A stretch of 64,000 nucleotides of DNA from Nocardioides sp. zg-1308. Lineage in GTDB: Bacteria; Actinomycetota; Actinomycetes; Propionibacteriales; Nocardioidaceae. The stretch covers positions 124,001 through 188,000 of the forward strand of contig NZ_JABJQY010000001.1 of assembly GCF_013155375.1 (NCBI RefSeq). Direction: 5' to 3'. Positions 44,437-52,563 of this stretch are shown in pieces. The notes under the pieces are model-generated. The model was not told where the DNA came from and did no database searches. It was given only the letters and a program-made list of their open reading frames with translations. The translations under genes were made by a program, and so were the position numbers. Numbering within the stretch: position 1 is the stretch's first letter; every line of letters starts with the position of its first letter.

Positions 44437-45516
44437 TCAGACCCCCCGTCTACGACGCGCCACGACGCCACTGACCACGATCGCGATCGCGAGCAGGGCG
44501 ACGACACCCCACGTCACCGCGGCCGGCACCTTGGCCGGCTCGTCGGCAGCCGGTCGACCGGCCTCCGTGGGAGCACTGGGACTTGAGTCTCCCGGAGACT
44601 CAGAGCCGGGATCGGCGGCCGTGGGGTCCTCACTGGCGCTTGAGTCTCCAGGAGACTCATCGTCGAGGGAGCCATCCCGGGCGGCCTTCTTGGACCGTGA
44701 GTCGCTGGGAGACTCAGAGGCCAGGGGCGACTCGGTGGGGTCGCTCGGCGACGACTGCGAGGGCGACTCAGCAGGCGACCCGGAGGGCGACTCGGAGGGC
44801 GACGCCGTCGGGGAACCGGACGGGGTCGCGGTCGGGGACGGGCTCGGCGACGACCCGCCGCCGGTCCCGCCCGAGCCGCCCGTGCCCCCACTGTTGCCGC
44901 CACCGTTGCTGCCGCCCTTGCCGCCACCGCCACCGCCACCGCCGCCGTTGCCCTGGCCACCGGTCGTCGGGGTCGGGGACGACGGGGAGGCGGTCGGGGA
45001 CGGGGAAGGCGTGGGCGCGGGGGCCACCGGCGGCGCCACGCCGGGCGGTACGGCGTTGCCCGTGCCCTGCTTCCAGGACCAGCCGACCGACCCGCCGGCG
45101 GGGACGGTCAGACCGCCGACGCCGGAGGACGAGTACGTCCACGATCCGGCAGAGCCGTCGGACCACCACAGGCCCCAGTAGGCGTCGACCGGCGAGGCGT
45201 TGACGCACGGGTCCGCGGTGGGCACTCCGTTGACGCGGCACACGAAGCCCGGCTGCCGGGTCGCGTAGGAGATGCCGACCCCGACGGAGGCGAAGATCGC
45301 GTCAGCGGTCCTGCCGCCGCCGTCGGCCGCGCACGCGGTGGTGGTGCCCCCGCCGAGCTCGCGGTAGTCGACGACCACGCTGACGCCACCGGCCGAGGTG
45401 CAGGTGGCCGCGTCAGCGGGCGCGAGGACCGCCGTCGGGGCGAGCAGGACCGGTCCTGCACCGAGCACGGCCACGGCCAGTGCCCGGGTGAGGGACCGCA
45501 TCCTCGAGGCGCTCAT
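44437..45516 (-). CDS. Secreted, membrane-anchored DUF4430-like protein (SCO2322 type)
   Basis: A 359-residue surface protein. Signal peptide (~1-36, cleaved near PADA/ATC). Residues ~38-150 resemble DUF4430/transcobalamin C-terminal domains: VVVDYRELGG, GFVCRVNGVP, YWGLWWSDGSAGSWTYSSSG and SVGWSWKQG, with Cys pairs. A long Pro/Ser/Gly/Asp linker (~155-320) holds three ESP(G/S)DS units encoded by the dispersed palindrome, then one membrane segment and an RRRRG tail. DUF4430 domains cap cobalamin in transcobalamin. Between the toroid and ecfT genes; part of the riboswitch-led cluster. Confidence 0.82.
   Translation of the reverse strand: MSASRMRSLTRALAVAVLGAGPVLLAPTAVLAPADAATCTSAGGVSVVVDYRELGGGTTTACAADGGGRTADAIFASVGVGISYATRQPGFVCRVNGVPTADPCVNASPVDAYWGLWWSDGSAGSWTYSSSGVGGLTVPAGGSVGWSWKQGTGNAVPPGVAPPVAPAPTPSPSPTASPSSPTPTTGGQGNGGGGGGGGGKGGSNGGGNSGGTGGSGGTGGGSSPSPSPTATPSGSPTASPSESPSGSPAESPSQSSPSDPTESPLASESPSDSRSKKAARDGSLDDESPGDSSASEDPTAADPGSESPGDSSPSAPTEAGRPAADEPAKVPAAVTWGVVALLAIAIVVSGVVARRRRGV
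44583..44716. repeat. Three dispersed palindromes inside the DUF4430-like gene
   Basis: Copies at 44584-44602 and 44641-44659 have TGAGTCTCC/GGAGACTCA, perfect except for the central base; 44698-44716 keeps TGAGTC/GACTCA. Core length (19 bp) equals that of the other copies, with a different loop. Spacing is 57 bp. Read on the minus strand they encode ESPGDS, ESPGDS and ESPSDS in the linker. Confidence 0.88.
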
Positions 45517-45523
45517 CGGTGCA

Positions 45524-47221
45524 TCAGCCCTTGGCGGCCTTGAGCCTGAACGTAGTGACCGCCCGCCGGGCCCCCGACGCGGTCTGCACGGCCTTCACCT
45601 TGACGGTGCCTCGGGCGAGGAGCTTGCGGGCCGGCTTGGTCAGGGTGAGGACGAGCTTCTTCTCGGCTCCGGGGGCGATGGCGTAGCTCCGCCTGGCGAC
45701 GGTCACGACCTTCTTCGCCTTCCCGAGCCTCACCTTGCCGGCCGTGCTCACCGTGAGCTTGCCGAAGCAGGGCTGGGCGCTCTCGCACGTCAGGTCGACC
45801 TTGAAGCGGTTCTTGCGGACCTTCTCGGTCCGGCTCACGTCGAGGTCGCCCACCATCGGCGCGGCCGGGGGCACGGCCGGGGGCACGGCCGGCACGGCCG
45901 TCGCGCTGGTCGTGGCGGTGGTGGTGCCGCCGAGCGTGGCCACGGTGAACGTGTGGGCGGCCGCTCCCGCAGGCAGGGTGAACGCGACGGCCAGGTCCGA
46001 GCCCGTGCCGACGACGCGTCGGGCGTCGCTGCCGAAGCTCACGCACGCCTGCTCGCCCGCCGCGACGCCGCGGACGGTGACGGTGACGGTGCTCTTCTCG
46101 ACCGCGGTGACGGGGGCCGAGACGCCGAGCGAGGTGCTCGCGGCCGGCGCCCACAGCAGCGCGGGGGCGGCCTGGAAGGAGGCGCGGCGCCACGTGTCGC
46201 GCACGGTGGCGTTTCCGGCGATGCCGTCGACGCGTGCGGCGGTCAGGTCCGCCGCGTTGTAGGCGATGGCCCCCGTGGGCGCCCGGCTTGCGCAGGCGCC
46301 GGCGTCGGCGACCTGCAGGCTCCGCACCCACGCGGCAGCCTTCGCGGCGGAGGCCTGCCGACCTGCGCGGCCGAGCGCCCAGCCGGCGAGCCCGGTGCTG
46401 TTGGAGTTGGCACCCGGAGTGGACGAGTCACCCTCCAGCGACCCGTCCGCGCGCTGGACCGACTCCAGCCACGCGGTGGCCTCGGCGATCGCTGCGGTCA
46501 CCTCGGGCGAGGTGTTGCCGGACTCGAGCAGCGAGAGCACGGCGAGCCCGGTGGTGTCGGGCGCGACGCCGGTGGCGTCGGCCGCGCACGCAGCGGCGTC
46601 GAGGTCGAAGCGGAAGTAGCCGGCGGGGCACTGCTGCGCCAGCAGGGCTGCCGTGGCGTCCGAGGCCTCCGGCGACCCGGCGACCGTCAGCGCCTCGGCG
46701 GCGAAGGCCTGGCCGATGGTGTTGGCGTAGTCGCCGAAGGAGCTGTCGTCGCCGACGACGCCGGTGGTGTCGTCGGTCAGGTCCTCGAGCTGGTCGACCA
46801 GGTTCACCGCGGCGTACGCGGTGGCCGCGTCGCGCCCGATGCGCTGGGTGAAGGCGGCCGCCTTGGCGGTGGCGTTGACGTAGTGGCCGATCTGCGTGAA
46901 GTCGTAGGGCGGGTCGGAGTCGTACTCGTCGGACTGCACATAGCCGTACGGGTTGGTGGGTGAGGACACCAGCCTGCCCGCGATCGCGTCCGCGACGCGC
47001 GCGGCGTCCGCGCTGCGCCCGGTGGCGTCGAGCGCGAGGCCCGCGTCGATGCTCAGGCCGACGTCCGCGCCGAAGCTGCCGAGGGCGACGCCGTCGGTGA
47101 GCTGGGTGCCGATCCAGTCGGTGACGAGCTGGGTGGGCGGCACCGGAGCGGCCGCGGCGGCGCTCGGGGCCAGGGTCGCAGCGGCGAGGGCGACGACCGC
47201 CAGGCCGGAGGTGAGCTTCAT
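45524..47221 (-). CDS. Secreted alpha/alpha-toroid (prenyltransferase/squalene-oxidase-repeat) protein, transcobalamin-like
   Basis: A 565-residue exported protein. Signal peptide (KLTSGLAVVALAAATLAPSAAAA), then a toroid of helix pairs (~30-345) with typical repeat ends: SIDAGLALDATG, NTIGQAFAAEALTVAG, DTTGLAVLSLLESG, NSTGLAGWALGRAG. A beta domain (~360-425) and a Lys-rich C-terminal beta domain (~440-565, FKVDLTCESAQPCFGKLTV) follow. Human cobalamin carriers use the same toroid fold. Start ATG 47221 behind GAGGGAAGGGAA. It is the first gene after the cobalamin riboswitch, 7 nt before the DUF4430-like gene. Confidence 0.83.
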   Translation of the reverse strand: MKLTSGLAVVALAAATLAPSAAAAAPVPPTQLVTDWIGTQLTDGVALGSFGADVGLSIDAGLALDATGRSADAARVADAIAGRLVSSPTNPYGYVQSDEYDSDPPYDFTQIGHYVNATAKAAAFTQRIGRDAATAYAAVNLVDQLEDLTDDTTGVVGDDSSFGDYANTIGQAFAAEALTVAGSPEASDATAALLAQQCPAGYFRFDLDAAACAADATGVAPDTTGLAVLSLLESGNTSPEVTAAIAEATAWLESVQRADGSLEGDSSTPGANSNSTGLAGWALGRAGRQASAAKAAAWVRSLQVADAGACASRAPTGAIAYNAADLTAARVDGIAGNATVRDTWRRASFQAAPALLWAPAASTSLGVSAPVTAVEKSTVTVTVRGVAAGEQACVSFGSDARRVVGTGSDLAVAFTLPAGAAAHTFTVATLGGTTTATTSATAVPAVPPAVPPAAPMVGDLDVSRTEKVRKNRFKVDLTCESAQPCFGKLTVSTAGKVRLGKAKKVVTVARRSYAIAPGAEKKLVLTLTKPARKLLARGTVKVKAVQTASGARRAVTTFRLKAAKG

Positions 47222-47225
47222 GTTC

Positions 47226-47254
47226 CCTTCCCTCACTGCGACAACGAGGGAAGG
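47226..47254 (-). promoter_or_regulatory. Hairpin covering the ribosome-binding site of the toroid gene
   Basis: CCTTCCCTC (47246-47254, minus strand) and GAGGGAAGG (47226-47234) form a perfect 9-bp stem; the second arm is the ribosome-binding site, 4 nt before the ATG. It is a likely expression platform for the riboswitch, working on translation. Confidence 0.65.
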
Positions 47255-47303
47255 CCGGAGCCGTTCGCCTCGCTGCATTCCTCGACAGCGATGGTGATCA
47301 TGA

Positions 47304-47452
47304 CGCGGCGAGGCGGGTGTTCCGGCTTGCACGGGACGTGGCCCGTGCCCACGGTTGCGGGTCAGCGCCGGTTTCGGACCGGCTTTCCCCACCTCGGGCG
47401 TGACTGGTGCCGACCCGGACGGGTGCGGCGGGCGAAGCGTAACCCTCGCGCG
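47304..47452 (-). promoter_or_regulatory. Cobalamin riboswitch
   Basis: On the minus strand the conserved core GGGAAAGCCGGTCCGAAACC (ending about 47370) is followed by CTGACCCGCAACCGTG and then the B12-box-like AAGCCGGAACACCCGCC (47312-47328). CGCGCGAGG (47444-47452) can pair with CCTCGCCGCG (47304-47313) as P1. These match the known cobalamin aptamer in order and spacing. It lies 80 nt before the toroid gene and should switch the cluster off when cobalamin is plentiful. Confidence 0.92.
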
Positions 47453-47525
47453 CCCCGGGACGCACGTCGGCCCGGCGTCGTGGGACGCCGGGCCGGTGCG
47501 CTCGATCGAGCGGTGGAGCAGTGGG

Positions 47526-48935
47526 TCAGTTGCGGACCCGGAGGGACGTCCGCGCCTCGTCGTCGGACGTCTTGACGAGCGCGACGCGCCGCTGGTTGCC
47601 GGTGGGCAGCTGCAGCTTGCGCACGATCTTCGCGCCCGACTTCTTGCCCTTCACGCGCAGGAAGTCGCCCTTGACCTGCATGCAGGCGCTCTCGCTGGGC
47701 GCCAGGCCGTAGACCTGGAACTGCACGTTGTCGCCGGCCCGGGCCTCACGACGCACGGACACGATGCGCAGCTTGTCCTTGCTGGCCGGGGCGAACTGCA
47801 GGCCGAGGATCGCCTGGGCGGTGGCGCGGCGCCACTCGCCTCGGGCGTCGGCCGGGATCCCGGTGGTGGTGGCCGCGGTGACGCGGTCCCTGCGGTAGGC
47901 GACGGCGCCCGTGTCCTTGGTCAGCGCGGTGCGGCACTTGTACTTGTCGACCGGCTGGTTCTTGCGGATCCACAGCGCCGCCTTGAGGGCCGCGTCGCGG
48001 TTCTTGAGCAGGCCCAGGGCGTAGCCGCCCACGGCGGTGGAGTTGGTGTTGATCGAGGCCCCGGGGCCGGCGCTGCGGATCGCGCCGCTGCCACGTTGAC
48101 GCTCGGCCAGCCACGTGCCGGCCTTGGCCAGGGCGCCCTGGACCGCGGCGCTCCTGTCGCCGGACTCGACCAGGTTGATCACCGCGAGGGCGGTGGCGTC
48201 CGGGTCGGCCTCGCTCCCCGCGGCACCTTCCGTGCACGACTGGTTCGGCACGTCGGCCTTGGCGAAGTCGAGCCGGAAGTAGCCCGAGGCGCACTGCTGC
48301 TTGAGCAGGAAGTCGCGAGCCGCGCCCGCCTCGGCGGACCCGGCCAGCGTCAGCGCGCGCACGGCGTAGGACTGCCCGACGACGTTCGCGAAGTTGCCGA
48401 ACTCCGACTTGTCGAAGATCCGGCCAGCGAAGGCGGCGGCCTGCGGCTCGGCAGCCGGGTCCGCCGGCACGTTGGCCGTGCGCTCCTCCAGCCGGGCGAT
48501 CAGGTTGACGCCGCCGTAGCTGGTCGGGTTCTTCTTGGCGGTGCGGGCGAAGGTCGCGGCCTTGCCCAGCGCCCCGGCGTAGGACTCCTTCGTCCCGTCA
48601 CCGACGTACTCACCGATGCGCGGCTCGAGCGAGTTGTTGATCGCCGTGACGGTGCCGCCCTGGCTGGCGACGGTCGCGAGCGCCAGGCCGGTGTCGATGG
48701 TGAGACCGAAGTCGGGGCCCTGCGGGGTCGTGATGAGCCCGTTGCTGAGCTCCCCGGCGATCCACTCGGCGGCGATCGTCGAGGGCGTGCTGTCGGTGGA
48801 CGCGGCCGCCTGGGCGGCACGGAGGGCCGGCGACGGGTCCGCCGAGGCCGGCGGGGCGGCGAGGACGCCGATCCCCAGGGCGGCGGTCGAAAGGGCGAGG
48901 GCCGCCGTACGGATGGGTCGGTTGCGATGGTGCAT
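47526..48935 (-). CDS. Second secreted alpha/alpha-toroid protein, paralogue of the one at 45524
   Basis: A 469-residue exported protein. Signal peptide (RTAALALSTAALGIGVLAA) and toroid (~45-370) with the same landmarks as its neighbour: GLTIDTGLALATVA, NVVGQSYAVRALTLAG, QQCASGYFRLDFA, DATALAVINLVESG, NTNSTAVGGYALG. The C-terminal ~90 residues form a basic beta domain (VRREARAGDNVQFQVYG). No DUF4430 part. Start ATG 48935 behind GGAAGGAAG. It is upstream of the riboswitch, so it is transcribed separately; a 304-nt gap with the riboswitch follows it. Confidence 0.8.
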   Translation of the reverse strand: MHHRNRPIRTAALALSTAALGIGVLAAPPASADPSPALRAAQAAASTDSTPSTIAAEWIAGELSNGLITTPQGPDFGLTIDTGLALATVASQGGTVTAINNSLEPRIGEYVGDGTKESYAGALGKAATFARTAKKNPTSYGGVNLIARLEERTANVPADPAAEPQAAAFAGRIFDKSEFGNFANVVGQSYAVRALTLAGSAEAGAARDFLLKQQCASGYFRLDFAKADVPNQSCTEGAAGSEADPDATALAVINLVESGDRSAAVQGALAKAGTWLAERQRGSGAIRSAGPGASINTNSTAVGGYALGLLKNRDAALKAALWIRKNQPVDKYKCRTALTKDTGAVAYRRDRVTAATTTGIPADARGEWRRATAQAILGLQFAPASKDKLRIVSVRREARAGDNVQFQVYGLAPSESACMQVKGDFLRVKGKKSGAKIVRKLQLPTGNQRRVALVKTSDDEARTSLRVRN

Positions 48936-48940
48936 GACTT

Positions 48941-48963
48941 CCTTCCCGCTCGCGGAGGGAAGG
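48941..48963 (-). promoter_or_regulatory. Hairpin covering the ribosome-binding site of the second toroid gene
   Basis: CCTTCCC (48957-48963) and GGGAAGG (48941-48947) on the minus strand form a 7-bp stem in the same place, and with nearly the same sequence, as the hairpin at 47226-47254. I found no aptamer core in the 156-nt leader. Confidence 0.5.
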
Positions 48964-49091
48964 CGCGACGACGTACGACGGCGCGAACCGTCCCCCGGGT
49001 GGTGCGAGCGTTGGTTGGTGATGTGACCACTGTGACGCGCGAGCACCCTAACAAGTTGTCTAGACCGCGCGGCACCTCCCGGGGGGAGGGG

Positions 49092-50600
49092 TCAGGAGAG
49101 CTTCTCGAGGATCAGCTCCCGCACGCGACCGGCGTCGGCCTGCCCGCGCATCTCCTTCATCACCGCGCCGATGAGCGCCCCGGCCGCGGCCACCTTGCCG
49201 TCGCGGATCTTGTCGGCGACGGCGGGGTTGGCGGCGATGGCGGCGTCGACGGCGGCGCCGAGCGCGGCGTCGTCGGACACGACGGCCAGCCCGCGACGCT
49301 CGACGACCTCGTCCGGGGTGCCCTCCCCGGCCAGCACGCCCTCGAAGACCTGTCGGGCCAGCTTGTCGTTGACCGTGCCCTCGTCGACCAGCGCCTGGAT
49401 GCGCGCGACGTCGGCGGGGGTGATGGGCAGGTCGACGAGGTCGACGCCGTCCTCGTTGCTGCGCCGCGCGAGCTCGCCGAGCCACCACTTGCGGGCGGCC
49501 TGCGGAGCGGCACCCTGGGCGATGGTCTCCTCGACCAGCCCGAGCGCGCCGGCACCGACGGTGTCGCGCATCTCGAGGTCGCTGAAGCCCCACTCGGCCT
49601 GCAGCCGCGCACGTCGTGCGGTCGGGTTCTCCGGGAGCGTGCCGCGCAGCTCCTCGACCCACTCGCGGCTCGGCGCGACGGGCACCAGGTCGGGCTCGGG
49701 GAAGTAGCGGTAGTCCTCGGCGTCGGACTTCTCGCGACCGCTCGTGGTGACCCCGGTGTCCTCGTGCCAGTGGCGGGTCTCCTGCAGGATCGAGCCACCG
49801 CCGCTGAGGATCGCGGCGTGGCGCTGCATCTCGAAGCGGACCGCCCGCTCGACCGAGCGGAAGGAGTTGACGTTCTTGGTCTCGGTGCGGGTGCCGAGCA
49901 CGCCGCTGTCCTTCGGCGACAGCGACAGGTTGACGTCGGCGCGCAGGTTGCCCTGGTCCATCCGCGCCTCGGAGACGCCGAGCGCCACGATCAGCTCGCG
50001 CAGTTGCGCGACGTAGGCCCGGGCGACCTCCGGGGCCCGCTCCCCCGCACCGAGGATCGGGCGGGTGACGATCTCGATGAGCGGGATGCCGGCACGGTTG
50101 TAGTCGACGAGCGAGTGGTCGGCGCCGTGGATGCGGCCGGTGGCGCCGCCGACGTGCAGCGACTTGCCGGTGTCCTCCTCCATGTGGGCGCGCTCGATCT
50201 CGACGCGGACGACCTCGTCCTCACCGCCCTCGGTCGGGACCGTGACGTCCATCCAGCCGTCGAAGGCGATCGGCTCGTCGTACTGCGAGGTCTGGAAGTT
50301 CTTCGGCATGTCCGGGTAGAAGTAGTTCTTCCGCGCGAAGCGGCACCACTCGGCGATCTCGCAGTTGAGCGCGAGCCCGATCCGGATCGCGGACTCCACG
50401 GCCTTGCCGTTGACGACCGGCATCGCGCCCGGCAGGCCGAGGCAGGTCGGGCACACCCCGGCGTTGGGCTCGCCGCCGAAGGTCGCCGGGCAGCCGCAGA
50501 ACATCTTCGAGGCGGTGTTGAGCTCGACGTGGACCTCGAGGCCGATGGCGGGGTCGTAGGCCGCCAGCACGTCGTCGAAGGGCATCAGGGTGTCGGTCAC
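49092..50600 (-). CDS. gatB: Aspartyl/glutamyl-tRNA amidotransferase subunit B
   Basis: A 502-residue subunit of GatCAB, which amidates Glu-tRNA(Gln) and Asp-tRNA(Asn). Seen: [18 protein letters not shown] with CPTC zinc ligands, [33 protein letters not shown] and the C-terminal YqeY-like tail ([21 protein letters not shown]). GTG start at 50600 ([10 protein letters not shown]), 1 nt after the gatA stop. Last gene of gatC-gatA-gatB. Confidence 0.97.
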   Translation of the reverse strand: MTDTLMPFDDVLAAYDPAIGLEVHVELNTASKMFCGCPATFGGEPNAGVCPTCLGLPGAMPVVNGKAVESAIRIGLALNCEIAEWCRFARKNYFYPDMPKNFQTSQYDEPIAFDGWMDVTVPTEGGEDEVVRVEIERAHMEEDTGKSLHVGGATGRIHGADHSLVDYNRAGIPLIEIVTRPILGAGERAPEVARAYVAQLRELIVALGVSEARMDQGNLRADVNLSLSPKDSGVLGTRTETKNVNSFRSVERAVRFEMQRHAAILSGGGSILQETRHWHEDTGVTTSGREKSDAEDYRYFPEPDLVPVAPSREWVEELRGTLPENPTARRARLQAEWGFSDLEMRDTVGAGALGLVEETIAQGAAPQAARKWWLGELARRSNEDGVDLVDLPITPADVARIQALVDEGTVNDKLARQVFEGVLAGEGTPDEVVERRGLAVVSDDAALGAAVDAAIAANPAVADKIRDGKVAAAGALIGAVMKEMRGQADAGRVRELILEKLS

Positions 50601-50601
50601 G

Positions 50602-52137
50602 TCAGCGCACCTCGGTGGTCGGAGCAGCGGCCAGGGCGGGCGCCCGGTCGAGGAGGGAGCCACCCCACTCCTGCTGGTGGAGGGCCTCGAGCGCGGCGCC
50701 GACGCGGTAGACGCGGTCGTCGGCCAGCGCCGGTGCGAGCACCTGGAAGCCGCTGGGCAGGCCGTCCTCCTCGGCGAGGCCGTTGGGGACCGAGATCCCG
50801 GGCACGCCGGCGAGGTTGGCGGGGATGGTGGCGAGGTCGTTGAGGTACATCGCCATCGGGTCGTCGAGCTTCTCGCCGAGCCGGAACGCCGTGGTCGGCG
50901 CCGTGGGCGAGACCAGCACGTCGACCTGGGCGAAGGCCGCGTCGAAGTCGCGGCTGATCAGCGTGCGGATCTTCTGCGCCTGGCCGTAGTAGGCGTCGTA
51001 GTAGCCGCTGGAGAGCGCGTAGGTGCCGAGGATGATGCGGCGCTTGACCTCGTCGCCGAAGCCCGCGTCGCGGGTGGCGCGCATGACGTCCTCCGCGCTC
51101 GGGTCGCCGTCGGGGGTGACGCGCAGGCCGAAGCGCATGGCGTCGAACTTCGCCAGGTTGCTCGAGGCCTCGGCCGGGAGGATCAGGTAGTAGGCCGCGA
51201 GCGCGTGCACGAAGGAGGGGCAGGAGACCTCGACGACCTCGGCGCCGGCCTTGACCAGCAGCTCGACGGACTCGTCGAAGCGTCCCACCACGCCGCGCTG
51301 CCAGCCGTCCCCGGCCAGCTCGGTGACCACGCCGACCTTGACGCCGGTCATGTCACCGCTCGCGCCGGTGCGGGCCGCCTCGGTGAAGGAGGGCCACTCC
51401 TGCTTGATCGAGGTGGAGTCGCGCAGGTCGTGCCCGCCGATGACGTCGTGGAGCATCGCCGCGTCGAGCACCGTGCGGGTGACCGGGCCGGCCTGGTCGA
51501 GGCTGTTGGCCAGGGCGACGAGGCCGTAGCGGGACACGCCGCCGTAGGTCGGCTTCACGCCGACGGTCCCGGTGACGGCGCCGGGCTGGCGGATCGACCC
51601 GCCGGTGTCGGTGCCGATGGCCAGGGGCGCCTCGAAGGCCGCGACGGCCGCGGCCGAGCCGCCGCCGGACCCGCCGGGGATCCGGTCGAGGTCCCACGGG
51701 TTGCGGGTGGGCCCGTAGGCCGAGTGCTCGGTGGAGGAGCCCATCGCGAACTCGTCCATGTTGGTCTTGCCCAGGATGGGCAGGCCCGCGACGCGCAGGC
51801 GCTGCACGACGGTCGCGTCGTAGGGCGGGACCCAGCCCTCGAGGATCCTGGACCCGCAGGTGGTGGGCAGGCCACGGGTGGCGAGGACGTCCTTGACCGC
51901 GATCGGTACGCCGTCCAGCGGGCCGCGTTCCTCGCCGCGGCCACGGCGGGCGTCGGACTCCGCGGCCTGGAGGAGCGCGCCGTCCCGGTCGACGTGGAGG
52001 AACGCGTGGACCGCGCCGTCGACCTCGGCGATGCGGTCGAGGTGGAGCTCGGTCAGCTCGACGCTGGTGGTGGACCCGTCGACGAGGGCCGCGGACAGCT
52101 CGGCCGCGGTGGAGGTGACGGAGGCGGGCGTGGTCAT
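50602..52137 (-). CDS. gatA: Aspartyl/glutamyl-tRNA amidotransferase subunit A
   Basis: A 511-residue amidase-signature enzyme that releases ammonia from glutamine for tRNA amidation. The Ser-cisSer-Lys triad is visible: Lys in [11 protein letters not shown], Ser in [14 protein letters not shown] and Ser in [12 protein letters not shown]. Full length. Its ATG shares a base with the gatC stop (TGATG), so the three gat genes are coupled. Confidence 0.97.
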   Translation of the reverse strand: MTTPASVTSTAAELSAALVDGSTTSVELTELHLDRIAEVDGAVHAFLHVDRDGALLQAAESDARRGRGEERGPLDGVPIAVKDVLATRGLPTTCGSRILEGWVPPYDATVVQRLRVAGLPILGKTNMDEFAMGSSTEHSAYGPTRNPWDLDRIPGGSGGGSAAAVAAFEAPLAIGTDTGGSIRQPGAVTGTVGVKPTYGGVSRYGLVALANSLDQAGPVTRTVLDAAMLHDVIGGHDLRDSTSIKQEWPSFTEAARTGASGDMTGVKVGVVTELAGDGWQRGVVGRFDESVELLVKAGAEVVEVSCPSFVHALAAYYLILPAEASSNLAKFDAMRFGLRVTPDGDPSAEDVMRATRDAGFGDEVKRRIILGTYALSSGYYDAYYGQAQKIRTLISRDFDAAFAQVDVLVSPTAPTTAFRLGEKLDDPMAMYLNDLATIPANLAGVPGISVPNGLAEEDGLPSGFQVLAPALADDRVYRVGAALEALHQQEWGGSLLDRAPALAAAPTTEVR

Positions 52138-52436
52138 CAGGCCTCCTCACCGAGGATGCGGGGCACCGAGAAGCGGTGACCCTCGACCGCCGGCGCGCCG
52201 GCGAGGGCCTCCTCGGCGGACAGGCCCGGCACCACGACGTCCTCGCGGAAGACGTTGGTCAGCGGGATCGCGTGCGACGTGGGCGGCACGTCGTCCCCGG
52301 CGACACCGTTGATGGAGGCGACGGACTCGAGGATCACGCTCAGCTGCGGGGCGAGGTGGTCGAGCTCGGCGTCGGAGAGGTCGATGCGGGCGAGGTCGGC
52401 CAGGTGGGCCACCTCGTCGCGGGAGATCTCGGGCAT
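52137..52436 (-). CDS. gatC: Aspartyl/glutamyl-tRNA amidotransferase subunit C
   Basis: A 99-residue linker subunit that stabilises GatA on Gat[21 protein letters not shown] and the C-terminal [10 protein letters not shown] are typical. Start ATG 52436, with TAGGAT 7 nt before it. First gene of the operon. Confidence 0.95.
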   Translation of the reverse strand: MPEISRDEVAHLADLARIDLSDAELDHLAPQLSVILESVASINGVAGDDVPPTSHAIPLTNVFREDVVVPGLSAEEALAGAPAVEGHRFSVPRILGEEA

Positions 52437-52443
52437 GGCGGCA

Positions 52444-52449
52444 ATCCTA
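52444..52449 (-). promoter_or_regulatory. Putative -10 hexamer, leaderless gatCAB promoter
   Basis: TAGGAT on the minus strand, 7 nt before the gatC ATG, with no ribosome-binding site. Confidence 0.5.
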
Positions 52450-52563
52450 GGTCCACGCCTCTCCCCCGACCGCGACCGGTCGGGACCGGCGGCACGAGCG
52501 TCCCGGGTCGCCGGGACCGCAGCCCCGCGCCCCGGGACCGGCCCGCGACGGATCGTCTGCGCC

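Noticed and set aside
44760..45010. Frameshift or assembly error in the Gly/Ser/Pro-rich part of the DUF4430-like gene
   Set aside because: The frame is continuous from signal peptide to C-terminal membrane segment; the biased composition is typical of surface-protein stalks.
47222..47525. Unassigned coding capacity in the 304-nt gap
   Set aside because: The gap is accounted for by the cobalamin riboswitch and the ribosome-site hairpin; frames across it lack start signals.
47355..50843. Very long plus-strand open frame (over 1,100 codons)
   Set aside because: It is the antisense of toroid, gatB and riboswitch DNA; the product is low-complexity Arg/Gly/Val-rich and has no domain, as expected of a shadow frame in high-G+C DNA.
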